From SAR86 cluster bacterium (GTDB lineage: Bacteria > Pseudomonadota > Gammaproteobacteria > Magnimaribacterales > D2472): 44,216 nucleotides of DNA. The translations under genes and the position numbers were made by a program. The stretch is taken from positions 1 to 44,216 of the forward strand of contig JAQWXQ010000065.1 of assembly GCA_029254395.1 (NCBI GenBank), in the 5' to 3' direction. Of the stretch, positions 1-10,123 are shown in pieces (position 1 is the first letter of the stretch; the number at the start of each line of letters is the position of its first letter). The notes beneath the pieces were generated by a model that was not told the DNA's origin, searched no databases, and worked only from the letters and a program-made list of their open reading frames with translations.

Positions 1-18
1 AGTTGTAATTATGCATAT

Positions 19-369
19 TTATAACCAAATAATATAAAAATAAGAGATTGTTAAAATACAACCTAATAAAATAAAAAAGAGTTCATAAGTTTTTCTAATG
101 GTGTTGGCAACTCCCCCCAAACCTTGTGATAGAAAACCTAGTGTTCTTTCAGTCAAGTAATCTGTTCCTACTGTCCATAAACCAATAAATCCATGAATAT
201 TTGCAAGTAATATAAATAGGCTTGTAGATATCTTAAAAAAGATATTGCTGTTAAAAAAAATAAAATTGAATTGATTTGATAGATATAAATATTCTAAGTA
301 AACAATAAAAGCTAAAAAATATAATGCGCTATATCTTTGCATATACCAAAACAGTCTTCCTATATTCAT
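19..369 (-). CDS. sdhD: Succinate dehydrogenase membrane anchor subunit D
   Basis: Small three-TM protein directly downstream of sdhC; ATGA start/stop overlap at 366-369 favours the internal Met over the ORF start at 381. Confidence 0.75.
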   Translation of the reverse strand: MNIGRLFWYMQRYSALYFLAFIVYLEYLYLSNQFNFIFFNSNIFFKISTSLFILLANIHGFIGLWTVGTDYLTERTLGFLSQGLGGVANTIRKTYELFFILLGCILTISYFYIIWL

Positions 370-746
370 ACGAGAACCCATATGGTTAGCAAAGCATCAA
401 TAATAAACAAAACCAAAGTTACTACTGACGACTTTTGTGATGATGCAAGACTGTGACTGATTATGTGGAAATCCATCAACATATGACGAACTCCAGTAAA
501 AATATGATACTTAAGAACAACAATGAGCATTATGATGATTGATTTAAACAGATAATTATTATGAAAGAATAAAGTAATTGCATTGTATGAATCCTGAGAA
601 TTCGAAAGCTGAAATAAGCCATAAACAGTTACAGGAAGAACTAAAAAAAAGATTATTATACCGCTAACCCTGTGTGTTATTGATAACATGGCGGTCAAAG
701 GAAGTTTTATCTTTAAGAGGTTAATGTTAACTGGTCTTTTATTCAT
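366..746 (-). CDS. sdhC: Succinate dehydrogenase cytochrome b556 subunit C
   Basis: RPVNINLLKIKLPLTAMLSITHRVSGIIIF and YHIFTGVRHMLMDF motifs typical of SdhC (SHR, heme His region). Confidence 0.93.
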   Translation of the reverse strand: MNKRPVNINLLKIKLPLTAMLSITHRVSGIIIFFLVLPVTVYGLFQLSNSQDSYNAITLFFHNNYLFKSIIIMLIVVLKYHIFTGVRHMLMDFHIISHSLASSQKSSVVTLVLFIIDALLTIWVLV

Positions 747-841
747 ATTAAAAAGTAAACAAATGTTGATTTTATGCTGATATTTACGGGATGATTATAC
801 CCTAGAATAGAATAGAAAATAGAAGAAAAAAGCTCAAAAAA

Positions 842-2227
842 CTATTTTTTATTTTTCTTAACGTGCTTCATCAACCTTTGTTTCTTTTTGATCTGCCTTT
901 CAGTTAATTTATTCACTTTATTTTCAAAAGGGTTTTTGGATTTTCTAAAAAATATTCTTAACTGAATGCTTTTAAGCTTTAAAGTTTCTCTAAATGAATT
1001 CTCTAGATAGCGTTTATAGTTTTGTGGAATCTTGCTTTCATTGTTTGAATGAATAACAAAAGTTGTTGGATTAATTCCTGCAAAATGAACATACCTAAGT
1101 TTTAATTGTCTGCCTCCCACTGAGGGAGGAGCGCTAGAATTTACAAATGATGCTAATAACTTGTTTAATTCTGAAGTTGTATAAGGTTTTTGTGAGCGCG
1201 TTATAAGTTGGTCAAGGTTTCTAAATAGCCTCTTAAAGCCCCTCCCTTTAATTCCTGAAATTTCTAACTTAATAAAATCAGCAACAAAATTTGATTGTGC
1301 TCTTTTTGAGTTATACATTTCATCTTTATCTTTTCTGCTTAAAAGGTCAATTTTATTAAAAGCAATAAGGATGGGTTTGCCTGTTTCACAAACCATATTA
1401 ATAATTTTTAAGTCTTGATCAACAATACCCTCTGAAGCATCACACAGAAATAAAACAACATCGGATTCTTCAACTGAATGCATTGCTCTAACATATGAGA
1501 AATACTCTACTTTGTGACTTGTTTTATAGCCCTTTCGGATACCAGCAGTATCAATAAAAATATAGTCATTTCCATCAATTTCAAAAGGAATACTGATTGA
1601 ATCAATGGTTGTTCCTGCAATCTCAGAAACAATCAATCTATCTTCATTAATGAATTTATTAATAAAAGTTGATTTGCCTGCATTTGGCCTGCCTATAACA
1701 GCTATCCTCTTCCCTTCTGGATATTCTAACTTTTCCTCAGGTAATTTTCCTTTGAGCAAAGCTCTGAGTTCTTTGATATTCAAGGAATGCTCTGCGCTAA
1801 CCTCAATAAGATCTTTAATTCCTCTTTTTGACAAATCATGAACCAACTGACTATCAGATTTTTTATCTGATTTATTCACTACAGTTATAAATTCTTTATT
1901 TAACTTTCTTAAACCTTCTAAAATATCAAGGTCTTCATTGTTTAAGTCTTGCGACCCATCCAAAACAAAAATGATTAGATTAGATTCCTCAGCAGCTACC
2001 CATGCCTGATCTGCAATATCTTCCTTAAGAATTGATTCATCTTTTGCAATACCTCCAGTATCAATAACAAAGAAGCGGTTTTCACCAAATTCTATATAGC
2101 CATAGTTTCTATCTTTAGTTAGACCTGAATAGTCAGATACTATAGCCTTCCTAGTTCGTGTGAGTTTGTTAAAAAGTGTGGATTTGCCAACATTTGGCCT
2201 GCCTATTATTGCAATTGAGGTAAACAT
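842..2227 (-). CDS. der: Ribosome biogenesis GTPase Der (EngA)
   Basis: Two tandem G domains (GRPNVGKSTLFN and GRPNAGKSTFIN) with C-terminal KH-like domain. Confidence 0.97.
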   Translation of the reverse strand: MFTSIAIIGRPNVGKSTLFNKLTRTRKAIVSDYSGLTKDRNYGYIEFGENRFFVIDTGGIAKDESILKEDIADQAWVAAEESNLIIFVLDGSQDLNNEDLDILEGLRKLNKEFITVVNKSDKKSDSQLVHDLSKRGIKDLIEVSAEHSLNIKELRALLKGKLPEEKLEYPEGKRIAVIGRPNAGKSTFINKFINEDRLIVSEIAGTTIDSISIPFEIDGNDYIFIDTAGIRKGYKTSHKVEYFSYVRAMHSVEESDVVLFLCDASEGIVDQDLKIINMVCETGKPILIAFNKIDLLSRKDKDEMYNSKRAQSNFVADFIKLEISGIKGRGFKRLFRNLDQLITRSQKPYTTSELNKLLASFVNSSAPPSVGGRQLKLRYVHFAGINPTTFVIHSNNESKIPQNYKRYLENSFRETLKLKSIQLRIFFRKSKNPFENKVNKLTERQIKKKQRLMKHVKKNKK

Positions 2228-2239
2228 GTTTCACCGATT

Positions 2240-3388
2240 TTATATTGATAATGAAAATAGGTTAAAACTTTCATCTACAACATAAATTGCATTCCCCCTC
2301 GATGATAAGGATTTAATAGGTTGCTTAGATATTTTTTTTCTTCCAACTGTTTTGCCATTTATTGGATTTACTATGTGCACATACCCCTCATAGTCACCAA
2401 AAAGAAGATTACCTTTAAAGGAGATTGGGTTGCTTAAAGAGCGATTAAGGTACTCATCAGAATTCCATGATTCTTCTAAAGTTTTATTGGAGTATGTAAT
2501 GATTTTTGAATTTTCTTCAACAACTATCACCAATCCTTTTGTGATTACCGGTGAATAGAAAGAAGATGCCTCTGATTTCCAGATTGATCTTTTTTGAGAT
2601 TGGTCAAATATACTAAGATTGCCTTGGTAATTTACAGCATATATGAGTGAGCCTGCAATGACAGGGTTTGAATCTGCATCAACAAGATTGTCTAGTTCTG
2701 ATGTTCCTGATACATAAGAAATAGCACCATCCCAAAGAGGAAAACCAGTGGCAAGCTGAAAAACAACCAATCTACCATTATCAAATGTTGCTATAACCTT
2801 ATCGTCATCTATAACTGGACTACTGCTTCCACGGACTGTTAAAAGTGGTAGTTGCGATCTGTAAGACCAAACTATTTCTCCGTTATTTTTATCAAGAGCG
2901 ATCAACTCGCCAGCACTTGTTTTTACTATCACAACAGATGCATCAATTGCTGCTTGGGATAGAACACCTGCTTTTACATTTTTAGACCATAATTTAGAAC
3001 CATCAATTTGGTCATAAGATATAACGTTTCCCAATTTATCTGAAACCACAACGGCCCCGAAACCTGATGCAGTACCTGAAGAGAGCTCAGAACCCTTTAT
3101 TGTCCACAAAAGATTACCTGTGCTAGCTTCATAAGAATTGACATTGCCAAGCTCATCGGAAAAAAATAACTTATCAGCTGAAAAACTAGGTATAAAATTA
3201 CCTAAATCATTATTACCAGCAAGTTTAATTTTCCAATTCTCTAAAATATTTTCACTATTTTTAACATCGATCAGTGACATTGGTTCATCTAAATCAACTT
3301 CAGAGCTTTCCCAGAATTTCATAGAAGAAATAGAGGAGCAAGATGTTAATAGAAAAAAGAAAAGTAGATAGCAATATTTTAATTTCAT
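2240..3388 (-). CDS. bamB: Outer membrane assembly lipoprotein BamB (PQQ-like beta propeller)
   Basis: Lipobox LLTSCSS, repeated beta-propeller motifs, located between yfgM and der. Confidence 0.92.
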   Translation of the reverse strand: MKLKYCYLLFFFLLTSCSSISSMKFWESSEVDLDEPMSLIDVKNSENILENWKIKLAGNNDLGNFIPSFSADKLFFSDELGNVNSYEASTGNLLWTIKGSELSSGTASGFGAVVVSDKLGNVISYDQIDGSKLWSKNVKAGVLSQAAIDASVVIVKTSAGELIALDKNNGEIVWSYRSQLPLLTVRGSSSPVIDDDKVIATFDNGRLVVFQLATGFPLWDGAISYVSGTSELDNLVDADSNPVIAGSLIYAVNYQGNLSIFDQSQKRSIWKSEASSFYSPVITKGLVIVVEENSKIITYSNKTLEESWNSDEYLNRSLSNPISFKGNLLFGDYEGYVHIVNPINGKTVGRKKISKQPIKSLSSRGNAIYVVDESFNLFSLSI

Positions 3389-4030
3389 TTACTGCTCTAA
3401 ACTAATATTTGCTATTTTCATTGAGACAATTGATTTTGCTTGCTGATCGTCATACTTATTTTTAGCAAATTCGTATTGCTCTAGACTTCTAGATTTATCA
3501 TTTTTTGCGGCAAAAATATCTCCAATTAATTCATGTATATAAGCATTTGTTGATTCTTCAGAATAGCTGGATAATTCTAATAATGCTTCGTCAAATTGTT
3601 CTAAGTGTATATGTATTCTTGAGATGCTAACCCGAGAAATCTTATTAAAGAATTTATTACCATTAAATCCATCTGTTAAATCTTTAAGATTAGAAAAGAC
3701 TTCTATACTTTCTTCATAACTTCCATTTTCAGCAAGTTCAGCCCCTTTACCTAACATTGCCATCATTGAGTAACCTGAATTAGGGTAATTATTTACCAAG
3801 TTCAAATAAAGGCTTTCAACATCGCTATTTTCAGACGCGGAAGAAATTAACCACTGATTATAGATCCCTGCAGCTTTTTCATTGGAGAGTTTATTTGTAT
3901 AAACGTTGCCAGCAAAGATAGCTGAGACCAAAATTGCAGCAGAAATAATAATTAAAATTAATTTCTTATTACTATTGAAAAAATTTTGAGCTGAAGATGT
4001 TCCAGCCTCATTGTCAAAAATTCTGTTCAT
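3389..4030 (-). CDS. yfgM: YfgM-family tetratricopeptide protein (SecYEG ancillary)
   Basis: N-terminal TM anchor plus TPR-like repeats; hisS-yfgM-bamB-der synteny. Confidence 0.8.
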   Translation of the reverse strand: MNRIFDNEAGTSSAQNFFNSNKKLILIIISAAILVSAIFAGNVYTNKLSNEKAAGIYNQWLISSASENSDVESLYLNLVNNYPNSGYSMMAMLGKGAELAENGSYEESIEVFSNLKDLTDGFNGNKFFNKISRVSISRIHIHLEQFDEALLELSSYSEESTNAYIHELIGDIFAAKNDKSRSLEQYEFAKNKYDDQQAKSIVSMKIANISLEQ

Positions 4031-4042
4031 TTTTCTTCCTGT

Positions 4043-5305
4043 TTATAGTGACTTGTAAAAAGATAAGACTTCTTCATGTGAGACAGTCTCCTGACTTCTT
4101 AGTTCATCATCCAAATATTTAATTAAAATACTACCGCTCTCCAACTCACCATCACCAATAATAATTGCATGGCTAGCACCTATTTTGTTGGCTCTTCTTA
4201 ATTTTGATTTAAGACTGCCGCTAGATAAGTTAACATCTAGTGTGACGCTTTTATTTAGCGTTCTGAGTTGGTGTGCTATTTTAAATGCTTTTGGCTCTAA
4301 ATTGCTAGTTATAGTTATGAAAGATACAGTCTTCGTCTTATTTAAATCAATATTTGCTATATCTGCCAGCCTCTCAATACCAATTGCCAAGCCAATGGCG
4401 GGCAAATTTTTACCACCTAATTTTTCGGATAAGATATCATAGCGACCACCACCTAAAAATGAATCTTGAGCGCCTAAATTGGAAGAAGATGCCTCAAAGA
4501 CAAAACCGGAATAGTAATCAAGACCTCTTACTAAGGAGTAATCTATCTCGATATTGTTAAACTCAGAAAAAGTTTCTTTGATGTTATTTAAAAGCTGAAT
4601 ATTCTCTAATGGTAAATACTTTTTTAGCACAGGTCCATTTTTTAATATTTCTTGTGTTCTTTCATTTTTAGAATCTAGGACTTTTAATGGGTTTTTTTGC
4701 AGCCTTTCCCGCTCAGTTTCACTAAGTTCTTCTAAATAGGGCGTAAGATATGAAACAAGATCTTCACAGTATTTCTTTTTTGTGTCTGGATCACCCAAAT
4801 GATTAATTTTAATTTTTGCATCTTTAACATCAAGGTCTTTAATAATATTACAAATAAGAGATATCAATTCAAATTCTGAGCTTCCCTCTTCATAACCAAG
4901 GATCTCAACACCTGCTTGATTAAATTGTCTAAACCTACCTTTTTGTGGTCTTTCGTATCTCCACATAGGTCCTATGTACCAAAATTTATTAGTTAAGGTG
5001 TCTTGTTTCTTTTCTATCATTGATCTGATGACACCTGCAGTCCCCTCAGGCCGGAGGCTAATGCTTTTATCATTTCTATCAAAAAAGCTATATATTTCTT
5101 TGTTTACTATATCAGAGACATCTCCAGCAGATCTTTTAAACAAATCTGTCTCCTCTAAAGCTGGGGTACGTATTTCAGAAAAATTAAATGAGCTGAATGA
5201 TAATTTTAATAACTCTTCAACTTTAAAGATTTTTTCTGCTGATTGATGTTTGTCTGAATTTTTAAATAAATCTAACATGCCGCTTAAGGATTGAATTTTT
5301 TTCAT
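4043..5305 (-). CDS. hisS: Histidyl-tRNA synthetase
   Basis: RTPALEETDLFKRSAG, LRPEGTAGVIR, RYERPQKGRFRQFNQ, GLDYYSGFVFE; internal Met (MKKIQ) preferred over ORF start 5329. Confidence 0.97.
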   Translation of the reverse strand: MKKIQSLSGMLDLFKNSDKHQSAEKIFKVEELLKLSFSSFNFSEIRTPALEETDLFKRSAGDVSDIVNKEIYSFFDRNDKSISLRPEGTAGVIRSMIEKKQDTLTNKFWYIGPMWRYERPQKGRFRQFNQAGVEILGYEEGSSEFELISLICNIIKDLDVKDAKIKINHLGDPDTKKKYCEDLVSYLTPYLEELSETERERLQKNPLKVLDSKNERTQEILKNGPVLKKYLPLENIQLLNNIKETFSEFNNIEIDYSLVRGLDYYSGFVFEASSSNLGAQDSFLGGGRYDILSEKLGGKNLPAIGLAIGIERLADIANIDLNKTKTVSFITITSNLEPKAFKIAHQLRTLNKSVTLDVNLSSGSLKSKLRRANKIGASHAIIIGDGELESGSILIKYLDDELRSQETVSHEEVLSFYKSL

Positions 5306-5306
5306 A

Positions 5307-6401
5307 TTAACTCCTTGCAATAATCTCAATATTTGATTTAGCTATTTTTTCTCTTACCTTTGACTCTAATTCATCAACTAAATTTTCGCTGCTAATTTTT
5401 TTATCAGGCTGCCCATCTACATACATAAGATTTTTTGGGCTTGCCCCAGTTAAGCCAATATCTGCTGCTTTGCTTTCTCCGGGCCCGTTAACATAACAGC
5501 CTATTACAGCAACTTCTATATCTTCTGTTATATCCTCAAAACGAGATTCGAGCTCATTAACAACCTCGATCACGTTAAAGTTTTGTCTAGAGCAGCTTGG
5601 ACAAGCAACAATTTTTACACCCCTGCTTCTTAAATTTAAACTCTTTAATATATCCCACCCAATTTTTATTTCATCAATAGGATCTGAAGCCAAAGAAATT
5701 CTTATGGTATCGCCGATCCCCTCGGACAGCAACATGCCAACGCCTATTGAAGATTTAACTGTGCCAGCCCTATAAGAACCAGCCTCAGTAATACCAAGAT
5801 GGAGTGGTTGAGCTATTTTTGTAGAGATATCTCTGTAAGCCTCTACTGTCATTTCGATATTCGAAGCCTTTAAGCTCATTTTGTAATTTGTAAAATTGTG
5901 CCTATCTAATATATCTACGTGTCGTAAAGCTGATTCTACTAGCGCACTTGAATTTGGTTCACCATATTTAACCTGTAAATCTTTTTCAAGAGAGCCTGCA
6001 TTAACTCCTACCCTAATTGGAACATTGTTATCTTTGGCAGCACTTATTACCTCTCTTATTCTCTGCTCTTTGCCAATATTGCCAGGATTAATCCTGAGAC
6101 AATCTGCAGTACTAGCTACTTCAAGTGCAATTTTATAATCAAAATGTATATCGGCAACAAGTGGTATTTCCACTTCTTTCTTTATTTTTTTAAATGCATT
6201 TGCTGCATCAAATGTTGGTACTGAAACACGAACTATATCTGCTCCTGCGAGTTGAAGGTCATTAATTTGCCCGATAGTTGCCTCAACATTGCATGTATCA
6301 GTATTAGTCATTGATTGAATAGATATGGGGTTATTACCGCCAACTTTAACATCACCAACGCTTATAACTTTTGTTTTTTTTCTTGTTATCCAATCAGTCA
6401 T
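5307..6401 (-). CDS. ispG: 4-hydroxy-3-methylbut-2-enyl diphosphate synthase (IspG)
   Basis: [33 protein letters not shown] and GCYVNGPGE motifs. Confidence 0.97.
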   Translation of the reverse strand: MTDWITRKKTKVISVGDVKVGGNNPISIQSMTNTDTCNVEATIGQINDLQLAGADIVRVSVPTFDAANAFKKIKKEVEIPLVADIHFDYKIALEVASTADCLRINPGNIGKEQRIREVISAAKDNNVPIRVGVNAGSLEKDLQVKYGEPNSSALVESALRHVDILDRHNFTNYKMSLKASNIEMTVEAYRDISTKIAQPLHLGITEAGSYRAGTVKSSIGVGMLLSEGIGDTIRISLASDPIDEIKIGWDILKSLNLRSRGVKIVACPSCSRQNFNVIEVVNELESRFEDITEDIEVAVIGCYVNGPGESKAADIGLTGASPKNLMYVDGQPDKKISSENLVDELESKVREKIAKSNIEIIARS

Positions 6402-7272
6402 TTAAATAAAATATAGTATTTACATTAAGCCTATCAGCACCGGTGATAAAATCAATATCAAGGCCTTGATAAGTTCCTTTAATAGCATAGACATTTCCAA
6501 CTTTTAAACTGAATGGATATGCTACTGATAACGATAAAGAGTCCCCTTTAGAATAAAGCTCTGATACAAGAATATTACTTCCTGCCTGTATTTCAACCCA
6601 GCACTCATTATCAAAAAATAAGAGTAATTCATTATTAATATTAATATCATTAAGAATTTTCTGTGCGGTCTTTTCGATTGGCAAATTTAAGGCAGGAACT
6701 GTAAGGTTATTTTTAGTTGCACTTGGAATAATTTTTGGTAACTCCACAATATTTTTTTTAGTTATTTTATTTGCCAAGCTACTATTTTGGTTATCGTAAC
6801 TATTATTGTCATCGGCTGAGAATGTATCAGGAATTAATACCTGAATATTCTCACTTACTGATAAATTAGGCTCTAATACTTTGATATCTTTGCTTGTTGA
6901 TTTGGGAAGCATGCCTATAATAACTATTAAACTTAAAACTAAGCCAGCTAACCCAATTAAAATTTTTACAAAAGGGTTATTAATTGATTTGTATGATTTG
7001 TTTATTATTTCGTCTTTTCTATTTTGAACTGCATAAACAGCAGGGAATTCTGGTTTTATATCTAAAATATTTGAGTATTTACGAAAATAAGCTCTAGCAA
7101 AACCTTCGCTTGGAAAGCCTGAGTAACTCCCGCTCTCAATACTTCTTAAATATTTGATATTAATCATATATTTATTTGATACTTCGCTTATTGTTAATCC
7201 AAGCTCCTTTCTTCTTGCTTTGAAAATGATTCCAGTTTTTGCAGAGTTAGCAGACTTAAGATCTTCATTCAT
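6394..7272 (-). CDS. rodZ: RodZ-like protein: N-terminal helix-turn-helix, single TM, C-terminal DUF4115-type domain
   Basis: HTH region ([31 protein letters not shown]), TM segment, C-terminal CWVEIQ...G; next to ispG. Confidence 0.8.
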   Translation of the reverse strand: MNEDLKSANSAKTGIIFKARRKELGLTISEVSNKYMINIKYLRSIESGSYSGFPSEGFARAYFRKYSNILDIKPEFPAVYAVQNRKDEIINKSYKSINNPFVKILIGLAGLVLSLIVIIGMLPKSTSKDIKVLEPNLSVSENIQVLIPDTFSADDNNSYDNQNSSLANKITKKNIVELPKIIPSATKNNLTVPALNLPIEKTAQKILNDININNELLLFFDNECWVEIQAGSNILVSELYSKGDSLSLSVAYPFSLKVGNVYAIKGTYQGLDIDFITGADRLNVNTIFYLND

Positions 7273-8351
7273 TAGATCTGTCTTGCGTTTATAAGGTTTT
7301 TACCTTTGATTGATTTTTTTAATTTGCCAACTAATTGCCCACAAGCTCCATCAACCGCATCACCTCTTGTAACTCTGAGTGTTGTAATAAAGCCTTTTTT
7401 TACGAGGATATCTTTAAAATTTTGAATATTAAGTTTATTTGATCTTTTGTAATCTGACCCATCAAATGGATTAAATGGTATTAAATTAATCTTGCATGAC
7501 AAACCTGATAAGAGTTTACATAACTCATATGCCAGATCTTTGGAGTCATTTACTCCATCTATAAGAATATACTCTATTGTAATGTTTCGTTTACCATCAT
7601 AAAAAGAAATAAAATCTTTGCAGGATTTAATCAATTTTTCAATTGGGTATTTTTTATTAATTGGGACAATTTCATCTCTTAGTTTATTGTTTGGAGCGTG
7701 CAAAGAGATTGCTAAAGAAATGTCCACATTATTGGCAATACTATCGATTTGAGGAACTATTCCAGATGTACTAATTGTGATTCTTTTTCTTGAAAGCCCA
7801 TAACCCATTTGATCCTTCATAATCTTTGCTGATTCTATAACGGGATTAAAGTTTAAAAGGGGCTCTCCCATACCCATAAAAACAACATTTGTTATAGGTA
7901 TATTTTCACTTTCGCCAAAATTTGCCAGCCATAACTGACCAATAATTTCATCAGAAGTTAAATTTTTTTCAAAACCCTGCGCTCCAGTAGCACAAAAAGT
8001 GCACTGCAAGGCGCACCCAGCTTGAGATGATATGCAAAGGGTGGCTCTTTTCTTTTCCGGTATTCTTACCATCTCTATCATTGTTCCAGAATCAAGCTTA
8101 ATTAGGTATTTCTTTGTTCCCTCTGGTGACAGGAATGACTCCTCGATTATTGGAGGCTTTATGAACGCTACTTCTTTTAATTTAGCCCTAAGGGGCTTAT
8201 TAAAATCCGTCATCTCATCAAAATCAATAATGCCTTTTTGATGTATCCACTTTGATAGCTGCTTGGCTCGAAAAGATGGTTCTTCTAGAGACTTAAAAAA
8301 AACCTCAAGCGATTCTAAAGAGTAACCAAGGAGATTCTTTTTTTCTATCAA
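7272..8351 (-). CDS. rlmN: 23S rRNA/tRNA adenine C2-methyltransferase RlmN (radical SAM)
   Basis: CISSQAGCALQCTFCATG, VFMGMGEPLLN, DAVDGACGQL. Confidence 0.97.
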   Translation of the reverse strand: MIEKKNLLGYSLESLEVFFKSLEEPSFRAKQLSKWIHQKGIIDFDEMTDFNKPLRAKLKEVAFIKPPIIEESFLSPEGTKKYLIKLDSGTMIEMVRIPEKKRATLCISSQAGCALQCTFCATGAQGFEKNLTSDEIIGQLWLANFGESENIPITNVVFMGMGEPLLNFNPVIESAKIMKDQMGYGLSRKRITISTSGIVPQIDSIANNVDISLAISLHAPNNKLRDEIVPINKKYPIEKLIKSCKDFISFYDGKRNITIEYILIDGVNDSKDLAYELCKLLSGLSCKINLIPFNPFDGSDYKRSNKLNIQNFKDILVKKGFITTLRVTRGDAVDGACGQLVGKLKKSIKGKNLINARQI

Positions 8352-8354
8352 AAT

Positions 8355-8778
8355 TTATAATGACATTATTTCTTCTTTATTGAAAAAATAGTCTATCTCC
8401 CTTGCTGCACTCTCAAGTGAATCTGAGCCATGAACAGCATTTGCATCAATGCTGTGGGCAAAATCAGCTCTTATTGTTCCAGGCGCTGCTTCTTGGGGAT
8501 TGGTGCTTCCCATTAATTCTCTATTTTTAAGAACTGCATTCTCCTTCTAGGACTTGAACAAAGACAGGACCTGAAGTCATAAATTTCTTAAGATCTTCAA
8601 AAAAAGGCCTTCCTTCATGCTCAGCATAAAATCCAGAAGCTAATTCATCATCGAGCTGCATTAATTTTGCAGCAACTACTTTAAGGTTATTATCTTCAAA
8701 TCTAGATATTATTTTTCCTATTACATTTTTTGAAACTGCATCTGGTTTAATTATTGATAGTGTTCTTTCTTTTGACAT
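8355..8778 (-). CDS. ndk: Nucleoside diphosphate kinase, split by a frameshift near 8538-8545
   Basis: N-terminal ORF 8527-8778 ([11 protein letters not shown]...[11 protein letters not shown]); the rest ([48 protein letters not shown]) reads in another frame down to the stop at 8355-8357. Confidence 0.88.
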
Positions 8779-8819
8779 TTTGTATCCTTAGGTTAAAAAT
8801 TTTGAGTATTATATGAGAG

Positions 8820-9023
8820 TTATTCAAATTCTTCTATCCATAACATCTGAATTGCTTCTAATATTTTTTCGTTTGATTTTTTAGGGTCGCCTACAAAGCC
8901 AGTAAGGTTACATACCTTGCTATGTAAATCTGGAAATGAAATCCATTGAGGATCAATATCAGGGTATTCATCAGATAGCAAAATAGAGATTTCGTGGACG
9001 TCAGACCATTCTAACTTTTCCAT
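8820..9023 (-). CDS. iscX: Fe-S assembly protein IscX
   Basis: 67 aa, DPQWISFPDLHSKVCNLTGFVGDPKKSNEKILEAIQMLWIEE; located after fdx. Confidence 0.93.
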   Translation of the reverse strand: MEKLEWSDVHEISILLSDEYPDIDPQWISFPDLHSKVCNLTGFVGDPKKSNEKILEAIQMLWIEEFE

Positions 9024-9362
9024 CTAATGGTCCTCTGAAACTTGGTTTATGTTATATCTAGGAAGCTCTACCTCTAAGTCGTCATTGATAGGTATAGTTT
9101 GGCAACTTAATCGAGATGTTTGTTCAAGACCCCATGCTTTGTCAAGCAGATCTTCTTCGGTATCATTTGCATCCTCTAAAGAATTAAACCCCTTTCTAAC
9201 AACTATGTGACAAGTTGTGCAAGCGCATGACATTTCACAGGCATGCTCAATCTTAATACCATTTCTTAATGCAGCTTCGCATACTGTTTCGCCCGGAAGA
9301 TTTTCAATTACAGCCCCATTTGGGCAAATTTCATGATGGGGAAATATCTTGATTTTAGGCAT
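9024..9362 (-). CDS. fdx: ISC-system [2Fe-2S] ferredoxin
   Basis: HACEMSCACTTCHIVVR cluster motif, RLSCQT; internal Met MPKIKIFPHH preferred over 9407 start inside iscA. Confidence 0.94.
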   Translation of the reverse strand: MPKIKIFPHHEICPNGAVIENLPGETVCEAALRNGIKIEHACEMSCACTTCHIVVRKGFNSLEDANDTEEDLLDKAWGLEQTSRLSCQTIPINDDLEVELPRYNINQVSEDH

Positions 9363-9363
9363 T

Positions 9364-9705
9364 TTATATCGTGAAACTTTCACCACATCCACATACAGCT
9401 TTGGCATTTGGGTTTATAAATTTTATACCCTTATTAAGCCCATCTTCAGAATAATCTACCATGCTGCCAGATAAAAATTTGAGGCTGTGATTGTCAATGT
9501 AAATATTGCATCCTTTTTCTTCAAAAACGTAATCATTAATGTCAATATTGTCTATGAAATCAAATACATATTCATAGCCACTACAGCCAGCTTCTTTTAC
9601 ACCAATTTTAATACCTTCTCCACTGCCCCGCTGCTGAAGACTGGTGCGAAAGTGATTGATTGCTTTTTTTGAAAATGAAATTGATTTTGGGTTAAATTCT
9701 TGCAT
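9364..9705 (-). CDS. iscA: Fe-S assembly A-type carrier IscA
   Basis: GVKEAGCSGYEYVFDF and CGCGESF cysteine motifs. Confidence 0.94.
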   Translation of the reverse strand: MQEFNPKSISFSKKAINHFRTSLQQRGSGEGIKIGVKEAGCSGYEYVFDFIDNIDINDYVFEEKGCNIYIDNHSLKFLSGSMVDYSEDGLNKGIKFINPNAKAVCGCGESFTI

Positions 9706-9707
9706 AG

Positions 9708-10112
9708 TTATTGCTTTGATTCATAATCTTCAATTGCTTGACGTATTGAGTCTTCAGCAAGAACTGAGCAATGGATTTTTATGGGAGGCAATTCAAGAGC
9801 CTCTACAATCTCAATATTTTTGATAGCTTTTGCTTCTTCAAGCGTTTTTCCAATTAACATTTCTACTAACTCACTAGATGATGCAATTGCAGATCCGCAA
9901 CCATATGTTTTAAATTTAACATCTTTAATAACATGAGAGTTGCCTTTTGGTTCACATTTGATTTGAAGTTTCATGACATCACCACATGCAGGAGCTCCCA
10001 CCATTCCAGTACCTACATTTAATTCAGCCGGATCAAACCTTCCAACTTTAAATGCCTGAGGATTATTTAGAGTATCCTCGAATTTATCTACAACTTTTTT
10101 TGAATATGCCAT
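9708..10112 (-). CDS. iscU: Fe-S cluster scaffold IscU
   Basis: VGAPACGDVMKLQI, TYGCGSAIASSS, LPPIKIHCSVLAEDSI. Confidence 0.97.
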   Translation of the reverse strand: MAYSKKVVDKFEDTLNNPQAFKVGRFDPAELNVGTGMVGAPACGDVMKLQIKCEPKGNSHVIKDVKFKTYGCGSAIASSSELVEMLIGKTLEEAKAIKNIEIVEALELPPIKIHCSVLAEDSIRQAIEDYESKQ

Positions 10113-10123
10113 TTTTAGTTACC

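Noticed and set aside
803-826. Short (TAGAA)n-like tract between sdhC and der
   Set aside because: Only a few imperfect units; consistent with AT-rich intergenic sequence rather than a functional tandem repeat.
1605-1841. Plus-strand ORF antisense to der (and similar ORFs inside bamB, hisS, ispG, rlmN, iscS, purC, bamC, dapA, aspS, recA-side thiolase, surE, eno, kdsA, pyrG, dnaB, rplI, ftsA)
   Set aside because: Each lies within a strongly recognised gene on the opposite strand, has no recognisable domain, and looks like a shadow ORF.
5305-5329. Upstream start for hisS (MRLLQGVN-)
   Set aside because: The extension is not typical of HisRS and overlaps ispG; internal MKKIQ start fits better.
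9363-9407. N-terminal extension of fdx (MPKLYVDVVKVSRYK-)
   Set aside because: Overlaps the IscA C-terminal Cys region; MPKIKIFPHH matches ISC ferredoxin starts.
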